This document shows, piece by piece, positions 29,226-38,732 of a DNA stretch of 64,000 bases. Each line of letters starts with the position of its first letter. Position 1 is the first letter of the stretch. The translations under genes were made by a program, and so were the position numbers. Source of the DNA: Sorangium aterium. Its GTDB lineage: Bacteria; Myxococcota_A; Polyangia; Polyangiales; Polyangiaceae. Location of the stretch: NCBI RefSeq assembly GCF_028368935.1, contig NZ_JAQNDK010000001.1, positions 3,224,001 through 3,288,000 on the forward strand, read 5' to 3'. The notes below the pieces were generated by a model. That model was given only the letters and a program-made list of their open reading frames with translations. It was not told where the DNA came from and did no database searches.

Positions 29226-30170
29226 CCACCAAGCTTTTCCAGATGCGTGTGCGGAGGGGCGGCGTCAACTGTGATTCAGGGCATGGATTGCGTCCCTGCG
29301 GCTACGGCTTGTCAGTCTCGCCCCGGTCCGAAGCCGGGCTCGAGCTGAGCGCAGCGGGTTGCACATCGTCGCGGCCGAGCTCGGCGCGGACCATCGGAGG
29401 TCGAGGCGCACGTCGGCGCCGCCTGCGTGGTGGGGGTTGCTCCAAGCGGCCGCGCCCAGTCCGACTGGTACTTCGCCGGGCCCTTGGGCGTGTCCACCAG
29501 CGTCCATGTGGACTGGGCTGGCGGCAGTAGTCGCCTTCTCCCTGGAAGTCTGGTCGTGATGTTGACCACCGGACCAATTTGGAGATTCGAGGTGAAGTCG
29601 AATTGAACAGGCTGGCTATTGTTGATGGCACTTCACTCCGCTCCTCCTGGCGCGTTGACGTCTGAGCTCGCGAACGCGGCGGCCTCGCCGGTGTCTACCT
29701 GGAGCGGCCGCGAAGGGCGAGGGACACGGCGGGCGCTGGTGACGGACACCGGTGCTCAGCGTCGGCGAGCTCGGGGCCGTCGCCGTCTACCGGTTCGAGT
29801 TCGGCCACACCGCCGGCGAGGTCCCCGAACGCGGGCCGGTGCCGCGGCCTGGTCGAGCACGCGGGGGGGCCGCGGGGTCGAGGTCGACGCCGGCGAGCGC
29901 GGGGCCGTCGCGCAGGTCGAGGGCGACGTCGGGCGCTGGTGACTGGACACCGGTGCTGAGCGCCGGCGAGCTCGTGGCCGTCGCAATCCACCTGGTCGAG
30001 CTCGGCCACGTCGCTGGCGAGCTCCTCGAGCGCGGGCTCGGCGTCGCGGCCTGGTCGTCCGCGGAGCGGCCGCGGGCGTCGAGCTGGACGCCGGCAAGCG
30101 CGCGATCGCGGCGCCGGCGTCGTACATGGCGCCGGAGCAGGCAGCGCGGCGGTGGCGTCGAGATGGCGCT
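29226..30170. other. Decayed region with ~198-bp duplication and kinase-like scrap
   Basis: No intact gene. Two tandem copies of a ~198-bp unit (from about 29728 and 29926) share GGGCGCTGGTGAC...GACACCGGTGCT and CGGCGAGCTCG stretches. Downstream the frame DAGKRAIAAPASYMAPEQA resembles the activation-loop/APE segment of a Ser/Thr kinase (30097-30145), then runs straight into the IS91-like relic at 30171. Minus-strand frames at 29.3-29.6 kb read protein-like but lack a start and family motif. Confidence 0.45.
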
Positions 30171-30542
30171 GCCCGGCCTGCAAGGGCAGGATGAAGCTCG
30201 TCGCCATGATCAACGAGCCGAGCAACATCGCCCGCTTCCGCACCGCGCTCGGTGAGCCGAGCGACGTTCCAGGCTCCTGAAACCCCCGATCGCAGGGCGC
30301 CGTCGGCGACCCGGAGCCCCGAGCGTTGAAGAGCACCGTCCTGCGCCGAAAGGCGCTCGGGGACGCCGCGTAGCCGCAAGAACATCCCGGGCCAGACCAA
30401 CGCCCGGAGGGCGACGTGTGCCCGCGGCACGCCGATGCGCCCCTTTGCACGCTCTGCGGCGCGCTCTACGCCGCGCTCTGCGCCGCGCGGGGCCCGCTCT
30501 TTCGACCCATGAACGAGGCGTCGCGACGCGCGCGGTCCCGCC
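30171..30542 (+). mobile_element. IS91-like transposase tail, copy B
   Basis: A broken frame reads CPACKGRMKLVAMINEPSN followed by IARFRTALGEPSDVPGS, the C-terminal zinc-finger and helix of IS91-family transposases, ending in an early TGA. Beyond it, ~250 bp are shared with copy C, including sequences reading LKSTVLRRKALGDAA and ALCAARGPLFRPMNE. Frameshifts and stops show decay. Confidence 0.65.
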
Positions 30543-30568
30543 ACTTCGGTTCGCCCGCCACACTTCCT

Positions 30569-30601
30569 CGCGCAGCGATCCAGCTTCTTTTACCTACGCG
30601 C
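30569..30601. repeat. 33-bp repeat shared with 40548-40580
   Basis: CGCGCAGCGATCCAGCTTCT followed by TTTACCTACGCGC occurs here and, with one mismatch, at 40548-40580; a shorter match (TCCGGCTTTTTTTACCTGCG...) covers the 3' end of the AraC relic at 41181-41203. On the minus strand it reads as terminal codons plus TAA of such a gene, so it may mark deleted regulators. Confidence 0.7.
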
Positions 30602-30789
30602 TTCCGGAAAGTGGATGAGCTGCAGCGGGTCAAGGGTCTTGGCCGGCGTTCCCTCCAACGACTGAGGCCGCTCGTGGTCGTCGATCCACCGTGACGTCCG
30701 CGCGGCGCGGGCACGACCAGGGAGACGTGGCGCGCGAGAGTCGCCCTCTCTGGCCCATCATCCCGCCCGCCACCACACGCGCGACGCGA

Positions 30790-31902
30790 TCACCTCTGCG
30801 CCCCGATCGACCCGTGGCGTTCGCAGCGAACCCGCCGGAGGAGCGCGTCGCGCTCCGCGGTGTGCTCTCCGCGACCACGACGCTCGCGGTGCTCGTGCAG
30901 GAGACGGCACGCCGAGAGCTGTCCCTCGGTGGTCCCGAGCTCGAGCATCGCTCGCGCGCGCTCGAGCATCGGATCGATCCGAGCATGCGCCGCGCCGGAG
31001 TGCGCCCGGGACGACACCTTGCCCGCGGCGGAGACCGCGCGAGCCGTCGTGGTGCTGCCCTGATGGGCAGACACGGCGGAGACCGTGACGGCCTCTCGCC
31101 GTATCGCGCTCTCGGGTCGGCCCGGCCCCACGCCGCGCTGGTCGGCAGGCGCCACCGGCATCTCGAGCGCGGGCTGCGCGCGCCCCGAGGCCGCGAGCAG
31201 CGGCGCTTCGACGAAGCCAGCCGCTGGGCCGGGCCAGGCAGCGCCCGCCCCGAGCACGAGCCCCGCCGCCGCCGTCCCATGCAGCCTGAACCGGCGAAGC
31301 CCGCGCAAGGCGTCGCGAAGCCAGGCACCGGAGAAGAAGGGCACGAAGCACGGCACCGCGGGCTGCCTGCGCCGGTGCTGCGCCGCCTGCCAGCGCCCTG
31401 CCTCCTGCTCGATCTTGTCCCAGGCGGCAGCGAGCCGTGACTTGACGGTGTTCTCGGGGAGCGCGTGCGCCCCGGCGATCTCGGCGAGCGTCCGGCCCAG
31501 GAGCTCGTGCTCGATGAAGACCGTGCGACGAGCGTCGTCGAGCTTGTCGATGAAGCGCCAGAGGACGGAAGCCCGCTGGCGGGCGATCAAGGAGGCTTCC
31601 GGGCCCGGCCGCTCGTCCGAAGGATCCTCGTCCTGGAGAGGTGCGATCACCTCTTGCCGGCGGCGCGATCGCCGCCGGCTGTTGCGCACCACGTTTCTGA
31701 CGAGCTCGTCCACATACGCCGCGGCGTCCCTCGCCAGGCCGATGCGCGCGCGGTTCTCCAGGATGCGAAGCCACGCGTCCTGGATGACGTCGTCGACGTC
31801 CTGAGCCGGCACGCGCATGGCGCGCGCGAGCCGGCGGAAGCGATCGGAACCAAGCGTACCAGGGGCCGCGATGGCCAGGCTCGCCGAGGTGCTCACATCC
31901 AT
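30790..31902 (-). CDS. ECF-family RNA polymerase sigma factor with long C-terminal extension
   Basis: 370 aa from ATG 31902. Region 2 (~20-85): ARAMRVPAQDVDDVIQDAWL and AYVDELVRNVVRN. Region 4 (~115-165): LARQRASVLWRF, DARRTVFIEHELLGRTLAEIAG and LPENTVKSRLAAAWDKIE helix-turn-helix. The remaining ~195 residues have a possible membrane helix (GTAAAGLVLGAGAAWPG) and a helical end (ERARAMLELGTTEGQLSACRLL), perhaps an integrated anti-sigma or membrane tether. It is divergent from the PEGA and Gly-rich lipoprotein genes, which it may control. Confidence 0.85.
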   Translation of the reverse strand: MDVSTSASLAIAAPGTLGSDRFRRLARAMRVPAQDVDDVIQDAWLRILENRARIGLARDAAAYVDELVRNVVRNSRRRSRRRQEVIAPLQDEDPSDERPGPEASLIARQRASVLWRFIDKLDDARRTVFIEHELLGRTLAEIAGAHALPENTVKSRLAAAWDKIEQEAGRWQAAQHRRRQPAVPCFVPFFSGAWLRDALRGLRRFRLHGTAAAGLVLGAGAAWPGPAAGFVEAPLLAASGRAQPALEMPVAPADQRGVGPGRPESAIRREAVTVSAVSAHQGSTTTARAVSAAGKVSSRAHSGAAHARIDPMLERARAMLELGTTEGQLSACRLLHEHRERRGRGEHTAERDALLRRVRCERHGSIGAQR

Positions 31903-32117
31903 GCACGTCCAGATGCTTCAGGCGCGAAAAGAGGTGACCCAATCGACCGGTGCGACGAAGAATGGTGCGCGAAGGTGCGTCCGCAGGGGGATAACGAGAA
32001 GGCCACGGCTCCGTTGAATCATTGCGCAGGCGACGTTGGATTTATCATGCAAAAGCGCAGCGCTCGGTATCCACACGCGCTTGCTGGGCCGACAGCCTCG
32101 TTGATAAAGTGGGCCGC

Positions 32118-33191
32118 ATGACGCTCTTGCGCTCGGCCCTGTCCGGGATTTGCCTTCTCGGCGTGCTGGGCAGCGGCATCGGGCTCGCGCGCGCAGCACC
32201 TGCGCTGACCGAGAGCGCGGCAGCGATGAAGGCGCGCCAGAAGGCCCGGATTGCCTTTGGCGCACGGAAGTGGACCGACGCGGAAGCGAGCTTCGAAGCC
32301 GTCCTGGCGGCGCCCGACGCCGCCGGAATGACCGCGGTGCAGCGGGCCGAGGTGCTCGGCTATCTCGGGCTTTGCGAGCTGGAGCAGGGCAAGCACCGGG
32401 AGGCCGCCGAGCACCTGGGGCGGAGCCTCGAGCAGGACGCCGCCCTGAATCGGGCGCTCCTCGACAGGTTCACGCGGGCGTTCGACACGGCGATCGAGCA
32501 CGTCGGGAGGATCTATGTGGCTGCCTCCCCGCCCGACGCCGAGATCCTCCTGGACGGGGAGCCCGTCGGCACGGGCGCCACGGTCCACGAGCTGTTCGTC
32601 GCGCCGGGCACGTACACGCTCCGGGCCCGGCTGTCGGGGCACGGGGAGGGCTCGCAGCGGGTCGAGGTCGATGCGGGGAAGACGGTCAGCGCGGCGCTGC
32701 AGCTCGTGCGCGCGGCCGACGCGCCCGCGCGCGCGCCGGCTCCGGGCGCGAGGAAGAGCGAACCGGTCAAGCCGCAGGCCCCGGGGCCGGTGGCATCGTG
32801 GCTCGGGCCGGCGCGTATCGCCGGCATCGGTCTGACAACGGCGACGGCCTCCCTCGGCGCCCTGTTCATGGTCCGCGCGAGCGCATCCAACGGCGATCTC
32901 AAGGAGCGCAACAGCAAGCTGGACGCGCTCGGGTTCACGCCGTGGGCGTGCCGCGAACCGTCGCCGCCTTCAGCGTGCAACGAGCTGGCGGTCCTCCGGC
33001 GAGAGCGAGATCAGTTCGCCGCCCTCGGCACGGCGATGGTGGTCGCGAGCGGCGTGGTCGGCGCCGTGACGGTCGCCTCGTTCTTCACGGATTTCTCCTT
33101 TCTGCAGTCCGAGCCCACGGGCGCCCGCGTCGCGCTCTCGCCGGCCGCAACGCCAGGGCAGATCGGCCTCGTGGCGCACGGGGTGTGGTGA
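32118..33191 (+). CDS. PEGA-domain protein, second copy of the architecture
   Basis: 357 aa from ATG 32118. Signal peptide LLRSALSGICLLGVLGSGIGLARAA, a tetratricopeptide-like part (ARIAFGARKWTDAEASFEAVL, LGYLGLCELEQGKHREAAEHL), a PEGA domain (VAASPPDAEILLDGEPVG, APGTYTLRARLSGHGEG), an Ala/Pro linker, helix IAGIGLTTATASLGALFMV, a loop with CREPSPPSAC and a second helix TAMVVASGVVGAVTVASFF. The layout matches the protein at 22694. Likely anchored in the inner membrane facing the periplasm. Followed 17 bp later by two Gly-rich lipoprotein genes on the same strand. Confidence 0.85.
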   Translation: MTLLRSALSGICLLGVLGSGIGLARAAPALTESAAAMKARQKARIAFGARKWTDAEASFEAVLAAPDAAGMTAVQRAEVLGYLGLCELEQGKHREAAEHLGRSLEQDAALNRALLDRFTRAFDTAIEHVGRIYVAASPPDAEILLDGEPVGTGATVHELFVAPGTYTLRARLSGHGEGSQRVEVDAGKTVSAALQLVRAADAPARAPAPGARKSEPVKPQAPGPVASWLGPARIAGIGLTTATASLGALFMVRASASNGDLKERNSKLDALGFTPWACREPSPPSACNELAVLRRERDQFAALGTAMVVASGVVGAVTVASFFTDFSFLQSEPTGARVALSPAATPGQIGLVAHGVW

Positions 33192-33208
33192 TCCGAGGAG
33201 CCAGGGAC

Positions 33209-34798
33209 ATGCACTTTCTCCAGGGACGACACGTGCGGCGGCTGTGCGCCGTCGCCGCGTTCTCGACGAGCGGCGCGGGAGGGCTCTCCGGCTGCACGTA
33301 CGCAGAGGACTGCGGTGAGGAGCGGATGTGCCTCGCCCCCCCGCCGTCGCCGTGCGAGGTGAACGAGCCGGGCATGGGGCCCGTGATGGACGAGTGCGGG
33401 GTGTTCGTCAGCGCCAGCGCTCCAGCGGAGGGCGCGCGCGCGGGCACGCGGCTCGAGCCGCTCGGCTCGCTGCAAGCCGCGATCGTGGAGGCGCAAGCGC
33501 GGGGTTTGCGCCACGTCTATGCGTGCGGCGAGACGTTCGAGGAAGAGGTCACCCTGATCTCGGGGATCCACGTCTGGGGCGGCCGTAGCTGCGATGAAGG
33601 CGCGTGGTCGTTCGATGGCGTCAACCACCCGACGATCATCGCCCCGCCTTCGGGGATCCCGCTGCGGGTCGTGGGGGACGACGGCGCGACGTCGGTCATC
33701 TACGGCGTGCGCGTCGTGGCGGCGGACGCCTCCGCGAGCGACGGCAGGTCGTCGATCGCCTTGATCTTGAGCGCGGGGGCCGGGGCGATCGTGCGATCGA
33801 GCGCGATCGTCGCGGGCGACGGCGAGGACGGGGAGCCGGGAGAGGACGCGGACAGCGAGCGGGCAGCCGACGGCGTGGAGGGGAACGACGGCGTGAGCGC
33901 CTGCACGGACGACTCCCCGGCGGGCGCCCTTCCGGTCGTGACAGTGTGCGACGACGGCATCGAGTCCACCGGAGGCTACGGGGGCGACGGCGGGCTCGAC
34001 GCGGGGGGCGACGGCGCCCCGGGGCAGCCGAGGCCGGCGGAGAACCAGGACCCGGAGAAGACGGGTCTCGGGGGCCGCGGCGCGGATGCCCTCCGATGTG
34101 AAAAAGGGGACCCTGGTCCCGACGGCACCGACGCCGCTCGCGCTGACGGCGCGGTGGGCATGGGCTACCTCACCGAGGATGGCTGGGTCGGCACGCGCGG
34201 GGACAACGGGAAGCAGGGCGGTGTTGGCCATGGCGGGGGCGGCGGGGGCGGCAGCAGGGGACGAGGCGACATGGTCGCATGCCGAGCGGGCAGGCCTGAG
34301 GGCGGCGCGGCCGGCGGATCGGGCGGGAGCGGGGGCTGCGGGGGCCGGGGAGGCTATGGCGGCGGCTATGGTGGGGCGAGCATCGGCGTCGTTGCGCTGC
34401 AGGGGAGCTCGGTGACGCTCGAGGCGACCACCGTGACCGCGGGCAAGGGCGGCGCCGGTGGGGTCGGTGGAACGGGCCAACCGGGCGGCGCCGGACGACC
34501 AGGTGGGGACGGTGGACAGGGCTTCGATGACCTGTGGGCTGCGTGCGACGGCGGCCGTGGAGGCAACGGGGGCCGCGGGGGCGATGCCGGCGGCGGCCTC
34601 GGGGGTCCCTCGTATGGCGTCGCATCGATCGGCGCCTACGTTCGCTTCGGTCCGGACGCCCCCCTCCGCCCTGGAAGCGCCGGCGAGGGCGGTCTCGCGG
34701 GCAATGCGGCTCCCGATGACCCTGTGGGCATGGGAGAGCCGGGCCATTCATTGCCCTACGTTCAGTTCGATGCGCCCGACCCTGAACCGCCCCGCTGA
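33209..34798 (+). CDS. Gly-rich secreted lipoprotein (first of tandem pair)
   Basis: 529 aa from ATG 33209 with GAGGAG upstream. Signal with lipobox LSGC. An N-terminal beta-rich part (~40-230: ECGVFVSAS, LGSLQAAIVEAQARGLRHVYACG, GVRVVAADAS) resembles a right-handed beta-helix start of the DUF1565 type. The rest is repeats of Gly-Gly-x and short collagen-like GxxGxxG stretches (EDGEPGEDADSERAADG, GGSGGCGGRGGYGGGYGGAS), interrupted by strands IGVVALQGSSVTLEATTVTAG. Cysteines pair within the helical part. Function unknown; probably surface structural protein. Confidence 0.75.
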   Translation: MHFLQGRHVRRLCAVAAFSTSGAGGLSGCTYAEDCGEERMCLAPPPSPCEVNEPGMGPVMDECGVFVSASAPAEGARAGTRLEPLGSLQAAIVEAQARGLRHVYACGETFEEEVTLISGIHVWGGRSCDEGAWSFDGVNHPTIIAPPSGIPLRVVGDDGATSVIYGVRVVAADASASDGRSSIALILSAGAGAIVRSSAIVAGDGEDGEPGEDADSERAADGVEGNDGVSACTDDSPAGALPVVTVCDDGIESTGGYGGDGGLDAGGDGAPGQPRPAENQDPEKTGLGGRGADALRCEKGDPGPDGTDAARADGAVGMGYLTEDGWVGTRGDNGKQGGVGHGGGGGGGSRGRGDMVACRAGRPEGGAAGGSGGSGGCGGRGGYGGGYGGASIGVVALQGSSVTLEATTVTAGKGGAGGVGGTGQPGGAGRPGGDGGQGFDDLWAACDGGRGGNGGRGGDAGGGLGGPSYGVASIGAYVRFGPDAPLRPGSAGEGGLAGNAAPDDPVGMGEPGHSLPYVQFDAPDPEPPR

Positions 34799-34836
34799 AG
34801 GGCCGGGAGCACGCCGCGTCACATCGAAGGAGAACC

Positions 34837-36378
34837 ATGCAAATCACAGCAGCGATCACCCTGTCCCCCGCGCTGTTGCTCGTCGCCGCCGGCTGCGGCA
34901 CCGCGCCGGGCCCGAGCGACGCTGGCGGAGCGGCGTGCGACGGCGCGTCGTGGTGTCCAGGCGACGCGCCGCCGGAGTCGGTCTGTGTCGAACGCCTCGC
35001 CGCCGGCGTGCTGGAGGATGGATGCGGGGTGTTCGTCGCGGGCATGTTCGGCGACGGGGACGACGCGAATCCCGGCACGACGAGGGACAAGCCCGTGCGC
35101 ACGCTGCAGCGCGGCGTCGAGCTCGCGCGCACCGGACGAGGACGCGTCTTCGCGTGCGATGACGGATTCTTCGAGCCCCTCGCGCTGCCGTCGGGCGTGG
35201 ATCTCATCGGCGGCTACAACTGCTTGTACTGGAAGCGCGAGCCGGGCGTGCGCCCGACGCTTCAGATCATCAAGGGCCACGAGACCAGCCTGACCGTCGT
35301 GCCCGCGAGCCCCGGAGACACGGGAGCCGCGGACGGGGTATCGACGATCATCGACATGCGGTTCGCCTCGAACGGCCCGATCGGGATGCTCGTCCAGTCT
35401 GGCACGGCGGTGGAGCTCATCCGGAGCCGGATCAGCGCCTCCTGGGGCTGGGCAGGCCGCGATGGCGAGAAATGGCCCTATCCGAACGAGGCAGCGGAGG
35501 GGCCCGATGGGCAGTACGGGGGCGACGCGTGCTCGGGCGCCGTCGTCCCTGGCGCCCCTGCGGCGGTGAACCCGTGCGACGGAGGGATCCCGAGCGTCGG
35601 CGGGAAGGGAGGGGACGGGCTTCCCGACGGCGCCGGCGACGGTGGGGACGGGCAGCCGTTCGAGGCGTCCAACCCGACGTTCGGGCGGGGGGGAGCCGGG
35701 GACGTGCCGAGCACCGGGTGTGAACATGGACAGGTCGCGCTCCACGGCCCGCACGGTTTCATCGGCGCAGCCGGCGAGGGCAGGGGGCGCATCACCGAGA
35801 CAGGGTGGGAAGGCGACAAGGCCGGCGACGGGAGCAGGGGCATGCCCGGCCAGGGCGGCGGCGGGGGCGGCGGCCGTCGGGGAGGGCTCTCTGCGTGCGG
35901 TGTGGCGTCCAAGGGAGGCGCGGGCGGCGGCTCCGGCGGCGCTGGCGGCTGCGGCGGTCGAGGCGGCCAAGGGGGCGAGAACGCCTGGCCGTCGATCGGC
36001 ATCGTTGCACTTCATGCCAAGCTGACCGTGCGCGATACCGAGATCGTGACAGCCGGAGCCGGGCAGGGCGGCGACGGCGGGCCCCCCGAGCGAGGGGGTT
36101 TAGGCGGCCGAGGCGCCCCGGGAGGCGCCTTGGGGGACGGCATGTGGTCCTGTCACGCCAACGGGGGCGACGGAGGCTACGGCGGCTACGGCGGCCCCGG
36201 GCGTGGCGGCGACTCGATCGGCATCGCCTACCTCGACGAGGACCAGCTCACGCTGGAGGGCGTCACCTATGAGCTTGGACTGCCGGGCAAGGGCGGCGTG
36301 AGCTGGGATATTTGGACCGGCGACGAGGTCACGGGGGAGGAGGGCATCGCCGCCGAGACGCTCCGGTTTCCTGAATAG
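34837..36378 (+). CDS. Gly-rich secreted lipoprotein (second of tandem pair)
   Basis: 513 aa, GAAGGAG upstream. Lipobox VAAGC. Same plan as the preceding protein: short Cys-containing N-terminus (DGCGVFVAGMFGDGDDANPG), repeat-start TLQRGVELARTGRGRVFACDDG, then Gly-rich segments (GGDGLPDGAGDGGDGQ, GGAGGCGGRGGQGGENAW) alternating with strands (SIGIVALHAKLTVRDTEIVTAG, DSIGIAYLDEDQLTLEG). The pair probably arose by tandem duplication. Divergent in sequence, so an old event. No enzyme motif is visible. Confidence 0.75.
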   Translation: MQITAAITLSPALLLVAAGCGTAPGPSDAGGAACDGASWCPGDAPPESVCVERLAAGVLEDGCGVFVAGMFGDGDDANPGTTRDKPVRTLQRGVELARTGRGRVFACDDGFFEPLALPSGVDLIGGYNCLYWKREPGVRPTLQIIKGHETSLTVVPASPGDTGAADGVSTIIDMRFASNGPIGMLVQSGTAVELIRSRISASWGWAGRDGEKWPYPNEAAEGPDGQYGGDACSGAVVPGAPAAVNPCDGGIPSVGGKGGDGLPDGAGDGGDGQPFEASNPTFGRGGAGDVPSTGCEHGQVALHGPHGFIGAAGEGRGRITETGWEGDKAGDGSRGMPGQGGGGGGGRRGGLSACGVASKGGAGGGSGGAGGCGGRGGQGGENAWPSIGIVALHAKLTVRDTEIVTAGAGQGGDGGPPERGGLGGRGAPGGALGDGMWSCHANGGDGGYGGYGGPGRGGDSIGIAYLDEDQLTLEGVTYELGLPGKGGVSWDIWTGDEVTGEEGIAAETLRFPE

Positions 36379-36545
36379 CCGGACTGAAGCCCGCCCAGCG
36401 AACCGCCTCGTCCAGCTTCAGCGGTCGCGAACGTCCAGATGCCGCCCCACGGCCCGGTTGCGGCGTTCGCGAGAGTTGCCCGCATTACTTTCCGCGTAGA
36501 AATTCATTCCAGCTTTACTTAGCATTCCGGGCTCGGAGGCAGCTC

Positions 36546-37286
36546 ATGTCGAAGCGCAGTCTTGTAGGCAGGCTCGGAGCTCTGCTTGTCATCGGGTCCG
36601 TCGGCGCGATAATGATACCGGCATGTACGATCCGAATCGGGAAACGCGGAGAAACGGAGGACAGCAAGCCCACACCTGACGAGACACCCACCCCGGACGG
36701 GATGCAGCCAGCGCCCGACGAGACGCAGCCCACACCGACAGACGACGGCGCAGAGGATAGCACGACGTTTACCCCGGAAGAGGAAGCTGCGATCGATGCA
36801 GCGCACAACGCAGACCCGAGGGAACTCGCCTTGATGAACGCTAAGGCCACCTATGCAGCCTATGCGCTCTCCGGGCTCATCGAGACACAGGTCGTTGACC
36901 CGACCATCGTTGACGAGCAGACACTTCGCCAGATTATCGACCAGAACACGGAGCTTGCCTGGCAGCTAGCCGAGGAGTGGATCGCAACGCTCGATCCGAC
37001 AACGCTGTCCGTCGGATATCCGATCAAAGTCGAGTGCATGGATCCACCCCTTCTGTGCCAGTCGAGCGTGAAGTGTCCATTCGCCAAGAGATGCGTGCTC
37101 AACGATTGCGGCGATGGTCGTTGTAGGACGTGCCCTAATATCTGGGATCTTGGCAATCTGATTATTGGAGGGTGGAGCACCTACACCTGCTACAATGATC
37201 TCGATATCGTGGGCGCTGCCATCACGTTAAAACCGGCAATCGGAAGCCAACTGGTCCCCTGGATTCAGCTCTGTAGACCGAAGTGA
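36546..37286 (+). CDS. Cys-containing lipoprotein, hypothetical
   Basis: 246 aa, RBS GGAGG with ~5 spacing. Signal GRLGALLVIGSVGAIMIPAC, lipobox IPAC, then a Pro/Asp/Glu/Thr-rich linker (~35-75) and a globular part. The C-terminal half has eight cysteines (CMDPPLLCQSSVKCPFAKRC, DCGDGRCRTCPN, TYTC). Noticeably lower GC than the genes before and after, so possibly acquired. It overlaps or abuts the next gene, suggesting one operon. Confidence 0.7.
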   Translation: MSKRSLVGRLGALLVIGSVGAIMIPACTIRIGKRGETEDSKPTPDETPTPDGMQPAPDETQPTPTDDGAEDSTTFTPEEEAAIDAAHNADPRELALMNAKATYAAYALSGLIETQVVDPTIVDEQTLRQIIDQNTELAWQLAEEWIATLDPTTLSVGYPIKVECMDPPLLCQSSVKCPFAKRCVLNDCGDGRCRTCPNIWDLGNLIIGGWSTYTCYNDLDIVGAAITLKPAIGSQLVPWIQLCRPK

Positions 37287-37300
37287 TAGAGGGACTCGCC

Positions 37301-38125
37301 ATGGACTCTGACGAAGCTTCGAAGCGCGCCGCCCGGCTCGCGCAATGTATCTCTGGAGCCCTGAACCTTGCGGGTTTGCTCGCGTCGCCACGCGCAGCGC
37401 GCAAACTCGGGGTGATGCCGTCTCGCGAGCACGCCGTCGAGCACCTGACCGACCTCTTGACTGTGCTCGGCGAAGGCCCCGACGCAGGGCTCAGCGCGGG
37501 TGCGCGGCCGCTAGACGCAGCGTCGGAGGTAGAGAGACTGCTCGCGCTGTGCCGGGACTGGTCGCCATCCCCAGACATCCCGGCCGAGATCCTGCGTGCT
37601 GCGCGTGACGTGCTCGTTGCGTTCGCCATCCCGGAGCCGCCCGGAGGGTGGGATGACTGGGAAGGCGCGCCGCCTGAAGCGCCGCCCGAGCCAGAAGACC
37701 AGGACCCGCGCCCGCCGCCTACGGAGGCGGAGCTGGCAGCAATCCCGGATACGGCCACCTTCGCCGCAGCCCTCGTGTGGTGCGGCTATCTCGCGTCACC
37801 CAAGATGGTCGCGAAGATCCCCCCCGCGGATCTGCGTCGTCCAGCGCTCGGCCACATCGACAGCTTGCTCGACACCTTCCGGCCAATCCGCCGGAATCAG
37901 CCGGAGACGCGGGCATGGTGGCTAGCGCTGCTCGAGCGCCTCGAGAGCTTCCGGGCGCTCTGCGAAGCATGGGACGGCACCACAGCGCCGCCCATGCCGT
38001 TGCAGGAGGCCGCGCGGGCGGTCCTCATGTACCTAAATCACAAGTCGAGTTCGGAGGAGTATGAGGCGCTCGATGAGGAGGTAAGCCCGTTCTACCTCCA
38101 GCCTCCCGGCCCCCGGGGCGGGTAG
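37301..38125 (+). CDS. Unknown protein with internally duplicated helical domain
   Basis: 274 aa from ATG 37301 (RBS-like GAGGGA; GTG 37283 overlapping the upstream stop is an alternative). The N- and C-terminal halves are similar: ASPRAARKLGVMPSREHAVE...HLTDLL and RAARDVLVAF versus ASPKMVAKIPPADLRR...HIDSLLDTF and EAARAVLMYL. An acidic Pro-rich linker (EAPPEPEDQDPRPPPTEAE) separates them. No signal peptide or known motif. Confidence 0.65.
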   Translation: MDSDEASKRAARLAQCISGALNLAGLLASPRAARKLGVMPSREHAVEHLTDLLTVLGEGPDAGLSAGARPLDAASEVERLLALCRDWSPSPDIPAEILRAARDVLVAFAIPEPPGGWDDWEGAPPEAPPEPEDQDPRPPPTEAELAAIPDTATFAAALVWCGYLASPKMVAKIPPADLRRPALGHIDSLLDTFRPIRRNQPETRAWWLALLERLESFRALCEAWDGTTAPPMPLQEAARAVLMYLNHKSSSEEYEALDEEVSPFYLQPPGPRGG

Positions 38126-38320
38126 GCTCGGCGGTCCGCCAAGCATCGGAACTTACAGACGGTCACGCAGCGTCTACGAGCGCGGGGAGCCCGTTCGCCG
38201 AAGCGGTTGCCCTCGGTGCGGGTGAGCGGCACGGCGCGGCGCCTCGGAGCAGGGCGCCGCGCCTAGAACGAGAGCGAGGTGTTGACCTGGCTCCCGTGAC
38301 GGAGCCATCGTTGCTTCTCC
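38126..38320. other. Intergenic region, nothing identified
   Basis: No promoter, RNA or coding motif stands out before the relic at 38321. Confidence 0.4.
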
Positions 38321-38690
38321 TCGAGTGCCCGGCCTGCAAGGGAAGGATGAAGCTCGTCGCCATGATCACCGAGCCGAGCAACATCGCCCGCTTCCTCACT
38401 GCGCTCGGTGAGTCGACCAACGTTCCAGGTCGCTCACCCAGCGCCGACGCGGCGGCCGCCGTACTGGGGGTTCGGGGTGCAGGGCGCCGCAGGCGACCCC
38501 GAGCCCCGTGCGTTGAAAAGCACCGTCCTGCGCCGCAAGGCGCTCGGGGACGCCGCGTCGCCGCAAGAACATCCCGGGCCAAAGCAACTCCCGGAGGGCG
38601 ATGTGTGCCCGCGGCACGCCGATGCGCCCCTTGGCGCGCTCTGCGCCGCGCGGGGCCCGCTCTTTCGACCCGTGAACGACGCGGTCGCGC
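38321..38690 (+). mobile_element. IS91-like transposase tail, copy C
   Basis: Best preserved copy. It reads LECPACKGRMKLVAMITEP and SNIARFLTALGESTNVPGR in one frame, then RPPYWGFGVQGAAGDPEPRA, LKSTVLRRKALGDAAS and ALCAARGPLFRPVN in another. The first part is the C-terminal zinc-finger of IS91-family transposases. There is no N-terminal half or catalytic tyrosine region in the window. Confidence 0.65.
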
Positions 38691-38732
38691 GGCAGTGGCG
38701 TGGTTTTGTCAGCGTCGCCCCGCTCGCTGCGC

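Noticed and set aside
29756-30544. 262-codon minus ORF
   Set aside because: Runs antisense over the repeated relic; the apparent similarity to other windows comes from the shared repeat itself.
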